This document shows positions 21,900 to 33,489 of a DNA stretch of 60,000 bases, in pieces; the stretch's first letter is position 1, and the number at the start of each line of letters is the position of its first letter. Source of the DNA: Polytrichum commune (taxonomy: Eukaryota; Streptophyta; Polytrichopsida; Polytrichales; Polytrichaceae); NCBI GenBank assembly GCA_950295325.1, contig OX485806.1, forward strand, positions 54,433,169-54,493,168, given 5' to 3'. The translations under genes were made by a program, and so were the position numbers. Below the pieces are notes generated by a model. The model ran no database searches. It saw only the letters and a list, made by a program, of their open reading frames with translations, and was not told where the DNA came from.

Positions 21900-21961
21900 A
21901 CATGCATTCGGGACTCTCCCCTTAGTAGGTAGCCAATGGCTAAGGTGGACTTCCATCCATG
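21900..21961 (+). repeat. 62-bp LTR-A fragment abutting the large pseudogene
   Basis: It matches 17589-17650 base for base as far as I can see and stops at the first codons of the following reading frame. It supplies that frame's apparent ATG. This marks a breakpoint, so the true 5' end of the gene is lost. Confidence 0.75.
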
Positions 21962-24900
21962 GAGGGAGATCGGGTAATGTACGTTTCGGTTTTCAACGAC
22001 ATTCCCGTAGACCTCCCGGTTTCCCCTGCCAGTATGGCCTCATGGAGACTTCTCTGGCAAGAGGCCTCTGCGGAGTTCGATGTCAAGCTGAAGGAGGATC
22101 CCAATCTTGTACATCTCTGTGTGAATATGTTCTTCGTGTGGGAAGGAAATCATTGACTCACAGTATGGTGGAGGCACATCAACAACAACCACGCCGACGA
22201 GAAGAATTGGAATGTCTCGGTGGATTATATTGTGGTCGACCGCAGGGGTTGCACTGGTGTCTTCCTCAACGCAATAAGCGACATTAATTGATAAGCATAC
22301 TTTCTTTTTTATTCCCTCCATTCATTTCATTGGCCGGTTCTCATTTTTATTTTTTCTTAGGTTTATCGAGCATGATTACGTCAAGGCGAACATTCCTACC
22401 AAGCTCCTTCGAATTCTTACATTTGAGAGGTTGGAGTTATCGACGTTCAAGAATCTCATCTCTCCTGCTGACTACAAAGCATGCGAGAAGATTAAAGAGA
22501 GTCGCCCTACTTGGTATACTCTCACCGCGGATGTCTTCGTCAAATTCTTTTACAAGGTATGATTTTGCATTCCGTCTTCTCAATTTTCCGAGCTGCATTT
22601 CATTTTGCATTTCCATGCCGATTGTATTTGCTCACAAGGTCATTTTTTGCAGAGAAACATTTCGGCACAAGTTGACCTTGCAATGAGGCCATTACCGTGA
22701 AACCACTTTGGTTGCCGAGATGACTACTACTGAGATTTGGAATGTCATGATCAAGGCCCAAAAGAGGACGTTCAAGAACATTCGGACACGTACATTTGAA
22801 AAATATATCTCGGTCGCACACCATGACAATGGGGAGGAATTCTTTCACGAGGTATCCTTTCTTTACTTCCATGTATTCCTTGATATGAATAATCCATTCA
22901 TTTTTGTACCCTCCTAAATTCATTTTATTTTTTTGGACGTGCGTATATTGATCGGCACTTTAAATGAGTTTGCCTCGACTGACATGACAATTGAAAAATT
23001 ACAGAAAATTGTTATATGTCCGGTCGAACCTTCATTAGTGGCTTCATTGGTGAAACACCTCCATTCGTTAGAGGCCAAAGAACAAGTTCCCCATCGACAA
23101 GCCTATGAGGGAGAAGGTTTTGGACGACTGGCTTCACAAGGCGTCATTCTGGGCTCAGGTATATCCGTACATTAGCCTTCTTAATTTATTTTTTATTCCT
23201 CTTGTTTCAGATCTAATTTCATTCTCTCTCTCCTTCATTTCAGTTGGAGAAAGAAGTCTCGGTCCAGGTTAAATCATTTCAGGACGACCTCACCATCACT
23301 ATCGATTAGGACGCATCGGAGACTATCTTGCGCCCTCGTGCATATGTTGATTACTTGAGGATTATCTTTTGGGACAGTGTCTTCAAGCCTTACCTCGGCG
23401 ATAAGCCTGAAATCCCCTTCGCCAAAGGTGATAACCTTTTGGAGTTCGAGGAGGGTGCTCTGGCTATCAAGCGCGTCGCCTATGGATAATGCACTTATCC
23501 TTCATTTTTGCTCTTCATTTCTTACATTTTTGCACTCCATTTCTTACTCTTTCTCATGGTTATCTTACTTTTTTTGTTTTGTAATTATATCATTAGAGAG
23601 TTGGTTGCAAAGAATGGCATCATCTTCTTTGCCTACCTACCTCTCAGACTGGGTGAACGTGTTTTTTAGCCTCTGCGTGTACACGACCACGCAAACAACC
23701 AAGTTTTTCTTGAATGTCACTTGCAAGCTGGGGGATAGTATTTGGATTATTCTGGAGGATTTGTGCCTGGGAAAGAGAAGCCTTTTTTTTCCAGCCTTAT
23801 GAGTAGTGCTCTTGATGAGAACATTGTTCCCTTAAAGGAGCCTAACATCGTTGAGCTTCCTCCTCCTCTGCCCAAGGCATCAAAGGGAAAAGGCAGAGCA
23901 AAGAATACCGCCACTGAAGCCTCTTCCCAAGTTGTCACTCGGTGTGCTTCAAAGACCCCCGTTGAGCCATCCACCTTTCTATGGAGTCCATCTAGCACTC
24001 CCTCCGTTACTCCATCAGCTGCCCCTCTGGTACTCCCTCAACCTTTCGTCTACACACTATTGCTACTCCTTCTCACAGTGGCACTTCTCTTCTGTCCTTG
24101 GCTCGCAAGAGATATGCCGCCCTCTTGGATACGAGTGCCACCTCTTCGGAGTCGTCTACCACGCTTGCCCTCATCGAAAATGTGGACATGGTGCAACTCA
24201 TGCTGGATTCTGAGCTTGTAGGAGGTCCCCTCCCAGCATATACCCGCATCCAATAGTTCATTGCCAAGGTTTCTATCTTTCCCTTCGACATTTTTTAGGC
24301 TTCTTTCCTTTTGGTTTGTTTTTTTTTTCATTGCTTTTGTTTTCTCATGAAGTTTTAATTGCAGGTTGGGGCAGGTCGTTCCCGTGTGAACACCTCGACT
24401 ACAACACACAAGGGCCTCGATTTGCTCTTCCCAGATATTCTTGAGAATTTGCCGGTACCCAACATCTCCATCGAAGTTCCTTCTTGGAACAAGCTCCAAG
24501 AATTTTACTATGAGTGTATTTTTGCATTTGCAAAATCTAACCTCTATGATCATGGTGTCCTTGTCCTTGCCCATTGTGCGAGTGCCACTGTTTTCTATTG
24601 GGCACACACTTACGACTTGTACGTGGCCGAAGATTGGTTTGGAATGAATGATCTTGACCTCTAATCATGTGGTCCCCTCTGGAATGGTAAGCAACTCTTC
24701 ATCTCCTACTCTACTCTTGTATTGTTATTCATTTCACTTCTTCTGAGTCTTATGAAATCGTTTTTATTATTGCAGACTCGGAAATTCAGCATCAAGGTTT
24801 TTGTTCGTATTAATTCCGTTCTCAGAGTGCGGGAGGAGGCCATGCAAGAGTATGGTTACAACCTCCAACGAGATGGATGGTTGAATGTCTTCACCGATGT

Positions 24901-25582
24901 GAAGAGCCAAGCGATGCGCTCTGATGGGATACCTTGGAGAGGTGCTCGTGAAAAACATTGTGGACTGGCAGTGTGGTGTAGGTACGCCTTCTTTTTCAGC
25001 ATCATCCTTACTTTGAATTTTCTGTTATTTTTGCTTCACTAGTTTCCATACTAACATTTTACCTTTTTTGCTTTAGGTGGTTCGATTACAGCATGTCGCT
25101 CCCTTGAGCAGGATATTGTGGCCCTTGAGAGTGACCCCATCATTTTCAATGCACTCCTATTCCCCGGCCTGCGCGTACATCTCGCTTAGTTGCCCCACCG
25201 TCTACATCTATTTTTGATCCGCCTCAGAAGATGACCAAACGGACATTCGGTTTCCTTTGTGCGTAAGTTTGCTTTCTGTGTTTTGCCATGTTTGCGTTGA
25301 TGTCATTTTCCCATCATCCTGTGTTATCTTGTTTCTAATCGTTTTGCTTGGGGGTTCAGAGAACCAGCGGAGAACGCAGTCCTTCGTCGAGGCATGTTTT
25401 CAAGTCCTCCAAAGCCATTTGAACTTCCCCCGTATGCTAGTGCCATGGCAGATTGCTTTGCTAAGGCAGAGTCCCCACCTCCTCATCGCGTTCGTCATTT
25501 CTCGCGTGGGACGCGAAATCTTTTTTTGTTAGAAGCAAAGGAGGGTGAGGAGAGTGATAAGGAATGTTGTCCAAGCCCTTAG
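21960..25582 (+). pseudogene. Ten-exon decayed gene of unknown function
   Basis: Exons are traceable by frame and splice sites: 21960-22288, 22361-22556, 22653-22851, about 23005-23158, 23244-23485, 23597-24268, 24365-24686, 24776-24981, 25077-about 25263 and about 25360-25582. Phases join across several introns of about 70-230 bp. Exon 1 reads VSVFNDIPVDLPVSPASM and, after a stop, WWRHINNNHADEKNWNVSVD. Exon 2 begins FIEHDYVKANIPTKLL. Exon 6 is a Ser/Pro/Thr/Lys-rich linker (KGKGRAKNTATEASSQ). Exon 7 reads WNKLQEFYYECIFAFAKSNL. Exon 8 reads EEAMQEYGYNLQRDGWLNVF. I do not recognise the family. Lesions include TGA at 22154, TAG at 23307, 23667, 23736 and 24254, several stops in exon 4, frame changes near 22689, 24020 and 24659, and two donors that read AT instead of GT (22289 and 23486). 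A 3' end with TAG at 25580 is kept. It is a decayed single gene or a transposon-captured gene. Confidence 0.75.
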
Positions 25583-25680
25583 TTTATCATTTTGGTTTTG
25601 GAGATTATAACTCCTTTCTTTTGTTGTTTTCCGGATTCAATAAGAGTTATGTGTTGGTTTTATTTTTGAGTCCCGGCACA

Positions 25681-26230
25681 AGTCTCATACTTTCTCTTCA
25701 TTATTTCATATTCATATTCATATTTCATATTAACCGCTAGTCACAAAACAATGTAACATCCACCCATTCCATTAAAAAGTTGGTGCCTCACACACCTCCT
25801 CCTTGTTTCATTAAATCATAAGTATTTAAGAATACTTAAGTTGCACACCACACAACACACTCCAATTCCTACTACCCACAAGGCTCTCATGCTACTCACT
25901 TCCACTTCCTATTATATCTAATTCTAATTGATTCACTATTTGGCTAAGCCTCACATGATTTAACACTTAATTTAACCCCACCCAAGTCCAAACTCACTGG
26001 CATAATGTACTCTCACAATCTAAATAAACTAACTCAATCTTTTTAATTTTCTACCCTTTACATAACCCCTTTTTCGCATCTACAAGAGTAACACTCAATT
26101 AGTTAAAAATGTGTCAAAGCTCTAATGTCTCCTGCATATTATTACGTTCACATTTCAGTAACCTAAACCACCAAGGTCTTTATAAGTTTTAATCTTAAGA
26201 ACGCATGTGGGCATGATATTGGGCTCACAT
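25681..26230 (-). repeat. 550-bp direct repeat, left copy (related to LTR-B on the minus strand)
   Basis: It is the same length as 27204-27753 and differs at only three places that I can see, all transitions (near 26158, 26213 and 26224). On the minus strand its end reads TGTGAGCCCAATATC, resembling the start of family B. This suggests a truncated minus-strand LTR. The two copies flank a complete family-A LTR. Confidence 0.85.
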
Positions 26231-27203
26231 TGTCGCAACCCTTGCTAGGTCCCTTAATAATCTTGCCAATTTTCGTTTCTAGCAAAGGTTACGAGCGCTA
26301 ACCCTTCGCATTCCGCCATGCTAATGGATAGCTCCTCTTACCCCGGACCAATAGTTCATAGGAGGGAACCAACCCTCCTACTTTGCTTTCGGGACTCACC
26401 CCTTAATCAGTAACCCATTTCCCCAATGTGAACTTCCATCCATGGAAGTCCAATCCTATGTTGATCATCGCGTTGCCGGAGCAACACTACAACAACCCGA
26501 ACCATACTAGGCAACTATGGCCTCACAATGGGCCAATGCCCATGGAGGCCGTGCCGTTCGGCCTCGGGTGGGTGAGGCCACACCACCTCACCCATATAAG
26601 CCTCTAGGACTTCACGCGGGGCCCTTACCCCACCGTCAACCAACCTCTTGTCTCTCTACCAAGAGTTGGGGCCAAGTGGACATTTTCCCTTAGCTGCTGG
26701 GCCTAGAACCCCCCCAGCAGCTTCAGACCATCATAACTTCCTTGTATGATGTCTGATCATAACAACCAACCACTCCATCTTCATCTACGCTTCACGTAGA
26801 TACCGATGGACTCCTCACTTGTCCCATTCGGGCAAGTCTTGAGGAAGTTATGCCTGTTTGAACCTTGGCAGTCCCGGGGATCACTCCCAGGCACTGCTGT
26901 ACCAGGGCGCTGTCCCGGGACAGCACCCCACTCAAATGGCCATAACTCCTAGCTCACACCTCCGATTGAGGTGATCTTGAGCATTCTAGAATCACCACGC
27001 CATGAGCTACGCATAGCTCATGGCCTTACCCTTGTGCCTCCTAGTCTCCGTGGGTGGGAGGCGTTCCCAACGCCCGAGGCCCTCACCCACACTAGGATCA
27101 CTTGGGCCCTCTCACCAACGGCGCCACAAGTCCCGGGTGTCACTCCGGGGTCCCCCTTGTGCCCATGGTGTTTCGGGCACTCCTTATGGAGAGGTGCGCG
27201 ACA
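26231..27203 (+). mobile_element. LTR-A copy between the 550-bp repeats
   Basis: A full family-A sequence runs from TGTCGCAACCC to GTGCGCGACA (973 bp). The flanks CACAT and AGTCT do not form a target duplication, unlike the copy at 13611. The site was therefore rearranged after insertion, probably by the event that duplicated the 550-bp segment. Confidence 0.85.
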
Positions 27204-27753
27204 AGTCTCATACTTTCTCTTCATTATTTCATATTCATATTCATATTTCATATTAACCGCTAGTCACAAAACAATGTAACATCCACCCATTCCATTAAAA
27301 AGTTGGTGCCTCACACACCTCCTCCTTGTTTCATTAAATCATAAGTATTTAAGAATACTTAAGTTGCACACCACACAACACACTCCAATTCCTACTACCC
27401 ACAAGGCTCTCATGCTACTCACTTCCACTTCCTATTATATCTAATTCTAATTGATTCACTATTTGGCTAAGCCTCACATGATTTAACACTTAATTTAACC
27501 CCACCCAAGTCCAAACTCACTGGCATAATGTACTCTCACAATCTAAATAAACTAACTCAATCTTTTTAATTTTCTACCCTTTACATAACCCCTTTTTCGC
27601 ATCTACAAGAGTAACACTCAATTAGTTAAAAATGTGTCAAAGCTCTAATGTCTCCTGCATATTATTACGTTCACATTTCAATAACCTAAACCACCAAGGT
27701 CTTTATAAGTTTTAATCTTAAGAACGCATGTGGGCACGATATTGGGTTCACAT
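27204..27753 (-). repeat. 550-bp direct repeat, right copy
   Basis: See the left copy at 25681-26230. Alignment has no gaps. The copy is followed at once by unrelated DNA (AGTGCTGACGTCAGCC). Confidence 0.85.
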
Positions 27754-27890
27754 AGTGCTGACGTCAGCCTTAATTAATGCTTATTTCAACGGAATTGGGC
27801 TCCCTTTTCAACAAATGTTTCTCCTAATACCCCCTAAATCCATGGTAATACGCCCACTTTGTGTCAAAAATTATTCCAAAAATCCCAAAT

Positions 27891-27923
27891 TTCCGCTCTC
27901 CAAACTCCGCTCTACGCTCACAT
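27891..27923 (-). repeat. GAGCGG array, inverted copy
   Basis: Reverse complement reads TGTGAGCGTAGAGCGG followed by GGAGAGCGGAAA. The orientation is opposite to the copies at 16351 and 44934. It may be the right end of an element whose body lies at about 27755-27890. Confidence 0.55.
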
Positions 27924-27956
27924 ACTCAAGTTTCCCTTTTAGAATTTGGCCGCCAT

Positions 27957-28156
27957 AAACTACTCATAGCTCATGGTGTTATTTTCATAACTCATAATCT
28001 CCGTGGATGAGAGGCATTCTCAACACCCGGGGCCCTCACCCACACTATGATCACTTGGGCCCTCTCACCAATGGTGTCACAAGGCCTGGGTGACACTCCG
28101 GGGTCCCCCTTGTGCCCATGGTGTTGTGGGGATTCCTCATGAAGAGGTGCACGACA
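27957..28156 (+). repeat. LTR-A 3' fragment
   Basis: It carries GCTCATGG, the GGGGCCCTCACCCACACTA block, CACTCCGGGGTCCCCCTTGTG and the end GTGCACGACA of family A. Confidence 0.8.
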
Positions 28157-29435
28157 TGTGATAACATGTTGGGTGAAAAAATCTTGAATTTTGGGTGTGG
28201 CATTTGGGTGTGACAAGTGATAGACTTAATGTGGTTCTAGAGTTGTCCAAGATGGGATGGATGGTAATTAAAATCAAGCTTGCCATATTGAAATAGGAGT
28301 CTTATTTGTGTACAACGCACACTTCCAATCACACACTCCAATTTTTATGTTTTGGTTTGACTTTTATTGGAGGATAATCCTTTTCATGAAAAATTTGTTG
28401 TGTTGCAAATTTCCATTTTGCAGTTTTAATAAAATATTTACTAACATCCAAATGAACTTTATCTTATTGGTTTGGATCTTTTAAACATTGTGCCATTCGG
28501 TTGGACCCATTAACATGATGTTGTCATTTGGTCAATGCGCTCAATCTCAAAATATCTATGATAACTAGCATGGGAACCTTTGATCCATTCTCAAACTTAT
28601 GTTCCATTCAAGGAATTGATTTGTTGGTTGTCTTGGAATATATTTTCGCATGGGGTTCCCACCACGCAAGAAAATCTTGCATTTTTGCGTCAAGGGATCA
28701 CCTCACTTGCTTTAAGGGACATGAAAATCAGATTATAACCTAATTATTTCGGGTTGGAAATTCCATTTTGGGTTTTTCCTTCATCCAATAGTCAAAACAT
28801 GTGAGATTTCTAAACTTGGTAAATTCAAGTCCATCCATTCCTTATTGAATGGATTCCTCAATTGACCTCTTCATTCCATCAAAGACACATGAGAAATTTC
28901 CTTTTGATGTTGTCCATATCATTGCACATACACTTGTCTATGCTTGCGTAATAGACGTTTCATATTAAAACTTCCAAATATTTTACTTAAGGCTTGTGAG
29001 CAAGAATCATCAACCATCCTTAAATGCGTCCTAGTCCGGGTGGCGGATCCTTCTTCACACACCAAGATCATCATTCATATGTGCGACCTTGTTCCATTTG
29101 AGGTTAAGAGAAGTGGTGTGTATAACACCTTTTTTTATTAACCATAACCATTTTAATTTACAAATGCTCCATAACCATACAATGTCAATTACCTACCAGT
29201 CAATTGAATTCCTTCCACATTCTAGCCTAATTGCCCCATTCTTTCACAAGCGGGGAATGCGGCTCAAGTCCTACCTCTTGCCTCCCCTTCCGGAATTTCA
29301 TCCCTTACGAGCATCCCCTTAATTGCATCCTAATCCACTACTTGCTTAAGCCCTTTTTAGAATTAGTTCAGCTGTAGCTACTACTCATCTAACATTCACC
29401 AGAGAACCATTATTTGATGGCCCATTACTAGTGAC
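28157..29435. other. Spacer with a possible reversed LTR-B end
   Basis: On the minus strand, 29045-28995 reads ACCCGGACTAGGACGC and ends TTGCTCACA, resembling the 3' end of family B. The rest (28160-28990 and 29050-29435) shows no gene or clear repeat. Confidence 0.35.
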
Positions 29436-31187
29436 ACCCCGTATTATGGCAGTTGCATTGCCACTCAGTGTGATGCATGGGGGTTCCATGGGAACATACC
29501 ATGGTATGTTGCTCCCTTAGTTGGAATGATCCTTGGCGCTGAATTTCTCTTCCCGATCACACCGTACACCTCCCGTACACCTCCAGTTCGATCCCACATT
29601 GTAGAAAACATACATGAAGTGCTGAACCCGTTGTTCCTTCGTTCCCGCTTGGCCCTCTCTCCCACAATCCACATGTTGCCTTGATTGAGGTGCAATTAAC
29701 CTCTCACTGCACCGCCATTGCAACAAGGTCGAGTGAAACTCAAAGGGGACTCAATCTACAATCCCAAGTGTTTTGTGGAGGCGAAGCAACGCCGATAACA
29801 CAAGGACAAAATAGACTCGAACCAAAGGAGAGTTACTCAGGGCTATGCTGACTGCAGCCACCTGCAACTCCCAATTCGTTAAGGAAACACTCCGACAGTC
29901 TGTCAAGAGCGAAAAACCTACTTACGAACTCCCCCTGAGGTTAACCAAAAGATCCCACTCCTATCAGTGGCCAAAAGAGCCCAACTTCCACATCTGCGAA
30001 ACACCCACTCTATATCCCACCAAAAATAGTCCTAAAGGAGGATGCATAAAGACAAACAAAAGTTTGTACTTCTACATCCGCTATCAACAACAAGGTTAAA
30101 CTAGATTTACCCTCCACACAGAGTACAAAATGTGGACCATTCAAGTTATAGAAACGCACTCATGAACTTCCACAAAATACTACCAAATAATGCAAGAAAG
30201 AAATCTTCTTAATCCTCCGAACATTTCCCCCAACTTTTGTTTCTTAAGTTCGATCTAAACCCACTAAAGGAGCGAGTTGTTTCTGCAACCTATCTTGACC
30301 TTCAATGAGCGTAGCTTCCCTTACCTTTCAACACAAGAAGAACAACAAAGGACCCTATCTACGACCCCTGGGACACGCGAGACTACAAGAAGACTACTAA
30401 TTTGCACAGACACACTTCCTCAGCGAACTAGAATCTTGGCGACCTAAACTGCATTGTTGTACCACCCTCACCGAACCTCTTGCACCCTTATAAAAAACGC
30501 AAAAAAACTTGCCATACTCAAGAAAAATCTCCCAACTAGCTATATCCAATCCTTCCGACCTACTTGCTCCTGACCCATTTCGCGTGCTTCGCGATCAATT
30601 AGATCCTATTACCTACAAGTTGTTGGAGTAGATCGGGATGGACGCTCCCATTAACAAAGCAAGTGGATCACCACCTTACTAACCTTCCCCTGCTCCTTCC
30701 TTCGATCCCTCTTGAGGATTCTCGACAAGATTCGAACACTCGCAATCTACACCTACCTCAAACACATCCATTCAAGCATATTTCCACCTTCATGATCACT
30801 CTAGTCGATGAATGCAAGCCATCTCGGGATGAACACGGAAGCAACCTGCTCTTACCCACTTCCCTCTTCACTCCGACTAGACTGTGCAATGCAACGCAAT
30901 GCAATCCACCAGCCTACCAGTTCAACCTACTCAAATCTGCACAAGTTGCACGATGTGAGGAGTGCTGCTCAACGTCGATCCGTAGTTGGACGGAGTAAGT
31001 GGGGAAGAACCTACCGTGTGCGCGGAATTCCCCTTGCCCAACAACCCCACGGTGGGGTTCTTTCCCCTTGCTCGTCCAATCTTTTCCTCCTTTCCGTGCT
31101 TAAGGTTCCTCCGCCCATCACCGGCTCAAACAGGGGCATTTTAACCACACGCACCTCGGGGTATTACTGACCCCCTGTCCTATCACA
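29436..31187 (-). repeat. Possible large LTR on the minus strand
   Basis: Reading the minus strand, 31187 begins TGTGATAGGACAGGGGGTC, an LTR-like start, and the block ends at 29436 with GGGGTGTCA. GC content is higher than in neighbouring spacers, and no domain-bearing frame is present. No target duplication was found, and no second copy is in the window. An inverted repeat, CCTATCAC (31179-31186) with GTGATAGG (31214-31221), sits at its right edge. Confidence 0.25.
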
Positions 31188-31566
31188 GAATACTAACCTA
31201 ATTATCCTACACAGTGATAGGGAAAGGCGGAAAACTCGGGAACATCAAGAAGGGGAAGGAGGGACCATTTGTTTTGCTCGTGGACTCAAGACTTAATTCA
31301 AACCGAAGGCGGAATAAACATAAGGCCTGAATTAAATGAAAGAACACTTGCATTACAAAATGGTGGAAGGAACACCAAAGTGTCCTCCATTTAAACCTAA
31401 CAAACACCTACCACGCCACTGGTCCCGTGATGACAATCAAGGGCCACGTGGCATTCCTGACAATCCTCTCCCTTGAGAAGTCAAAAACCAAGAAAATGAC
31501 AAAGCACACAGCTCACGGCTGCCTAACTACTTGCCAAAAACAACCCAAGAGTCGCTAACGAAAACC

Positions 31567-31983
31567 CTACTCCATATCCTTTCTCTTCTTCAATCTAGCC
31601 TTCTTCTTCTTCTTTTTCTTCTTCCGCCTTGTGTTGCGGTCTGCTCTGTTCGTTGCCAAAAATGGCGCAAGTGGTGGTGCCACTTGCACATCATGAGCAT
31701 TTGCCCCGAGAATCACTCCTGCGTGGTCCTTTGTCTCCGCAAAATCCGGCACACGTGGGGTTGCCAGCGGGCCATCCGACTGGAATCCTGGCACAAGTGG
31801 TGGTGCCAGCGGTGCCCTAGAAACCACATGGAAGGTCATCAGCGGGCTGGGTGGTGCTACCTCTGCCACATGGCTGCCATCCTGGGTTTCCTTCCCAACG
31901 GTGGAGGTAGCCGGAGTGGCATTGGGAACCACTACATCCGTGGCGGAAACAGGCGGGGCCGTGAGCACTGTGATGTCTTCCAC
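31567..31983 (-). CDS. Uncharacterised 138-residue open frame with a lysine-rich tail
   Basis: The open frame is Pro/Ala/Val-rich (repeated APPL.P and VPGFQ / VPDFAE phrases) and ends in a basic run RRKKKKKKKKARLKKRKD encoded by a CTT-rich simple repeat on the plus strand. No domain is recognised. The overlapping plus frame (31531-32091, 186 residues) is equally open, so the coding strand is uncertain. Composition favours the minus frame or no gene at all. Confidence 0.2.
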   Translation of the reverse strand: MEDITVLTAPPVSATDVVVPNATPATSTVGKETQDGSHVAEVAPPSPLMTFHVVSRAPLAPPLVPGFQSDGPLATPRVPDFAETKDHAGVILGANAHDVQVAPPLAPFLATNRADRNTRRKKKKKKKKARLKKRKDME

Positions 31984-32109
31984 CTACTCTTCTTCTTCCA
32001 AGTTGTCGCTTTCCTCTCGGAAGCTGCCTCTCTTCCCAGGCTGCCTCTCTCGGTCAGGTGCCTTTCTCGGCCCAGGTTGTCGCTTTCCTAAACTCGCCGA
32101 ACTCTCCTA

Positions 32110-33489
32110 AACTCCCCGACATGTGAAAAAAAATGGGAAACCCTCCTCAATGGGGAGGGAAGTACTAACCCTAGCCGCCTTCCCTGATACCCTCGAGGAA
32201 AACCCAAAAACCCCCTCCGGTCCGGTCTTTCCCCCCTGATTCCCTTTTTTTCCTCTTTCCCCTATTTCCGCCATAGGGTTTCCACCCAAAAGGGAATTCT
32301 TAATGCTAACCTAATTGGGCGTTTTTAGCTAGTTTAAGGATTTTTATTTTTCTTTTCCCCTGTAAAGAACTAACCAACATTATGCCTACCTCTTACACCA
32401 CCTATCCTATTTCCTATGCCCATACTATTTTTTTAACCTAAAAAACGAGGATAATTGGGAAATCATGAAAACTCGGGCCACGACATGGAGACATTTGGTC
32501 ATTTGCAAGGGTAGTTAACCTAGGCAAACAACTCCTAGGTTGTTGTCTACCCAAGTCAACGGCCTTATTGACTATTATTTAATAGTCAACATAGGATAAT
32601 CCATTGTTATTTGGTAAAGTCAACGTAATGTGTTCGACTGCTAGTTTGTAAGGTTACATGGAAGTTTATGGAGATTTTGTGATTATTTGTTGTAGTGGAT
32701 ATAATTATTTATTTCCATGTTGAATTCCTAAAATGGTTCATACAAAAATTGACACTCATGTTGACTATTATGTTGTTTCCCCGTTCTAGTTTACAGGGTA
32801 ATCAACTACCAGAAATTATCATGGCAAGTTTTTTTGTAGTTAATATGGTAAGCATTTACAACACATAGTTGATAATTTCAAGAAAACAATTCCAATGGGG
32901 GGCCACCATGATGAGTTTGACATGGGGTTGGACATTCATATTTCTACAAACCAATCTTTAATAATGTGAATGAATGCACTAGGACTATAAAGCCTTCGCG
33001 TGTTTGGCATTCAATGTTCCAACATGCTTTCTTGAGTTTGACCCCCTTTTATTCAATGCAAGTAGAAAGACGTGAGGACTATCTTTTTAAATATATATAA
33101 AACAAATGGAAGCCTTGGTATGTGTCCCAAGATTGGATTCCAATATCCACAAAGAATGGGTACAAATTTTGCAAGTTGGAATTACTAGATAGGAAAAAAT
33201 GATGATAGAATGTAGGGATGGCATCTCTTGCCTTGAATGTGGGATTTTCCACCATTTATAGTTCCTATAGCTATCAAGATGGGTTTAACAAATATTTTTC
33301 ACAAATATTTTTCACAAATATTTTTTGTTTTAGTATGACATTCAATCTTGCATTTTTTTAATCTAAGGACTTATCTTTACCAATGTGATAATGGGAGTTT
33401 GCTTTGATTTGGGTAGATCAAACTCCGAGAATTCTACCAAAGGCTTGTAAAATGCAATTCATGTCGTTTTTCTATTGAGAAAGGAGCCA
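32110..33489. other. Spacer without recognised genes
   Basis: AT-rich DNA. A short tandem TTTTTCACAAATA triplet lies at about 33294-33325. Nothing else is supported. Confidence 0.4.

Noticed and set aside
21823-22287. 154-residue plus-strand open frame
   Set aside because: It crosses the LTR-A fragment and exon 1 in the wrong phase, and the residues look like a shadow of the 21960 frame.
24050-24607. 185-residue minus-strand open frame
   Set aside because: It is antisense to exons 6 and 7 of the ten-exon pseudogene, whose plus-strand frame and splice sites are far more convincing.
26971-27279. Frame with GWEAFPTPEALTHTRI, recurring at 14354-14644
   Set aside because: Recurrence is due to LTR-A homology; the frame starts and stops differ and there is no domain.
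25681-27753. Intact LTR retrotransposon with 550-bp LTRs
   Set aside because: The repeats do not end in TG...CA at both sides, no target duplication flanks the block, and the interior is a complete LTR of another family.
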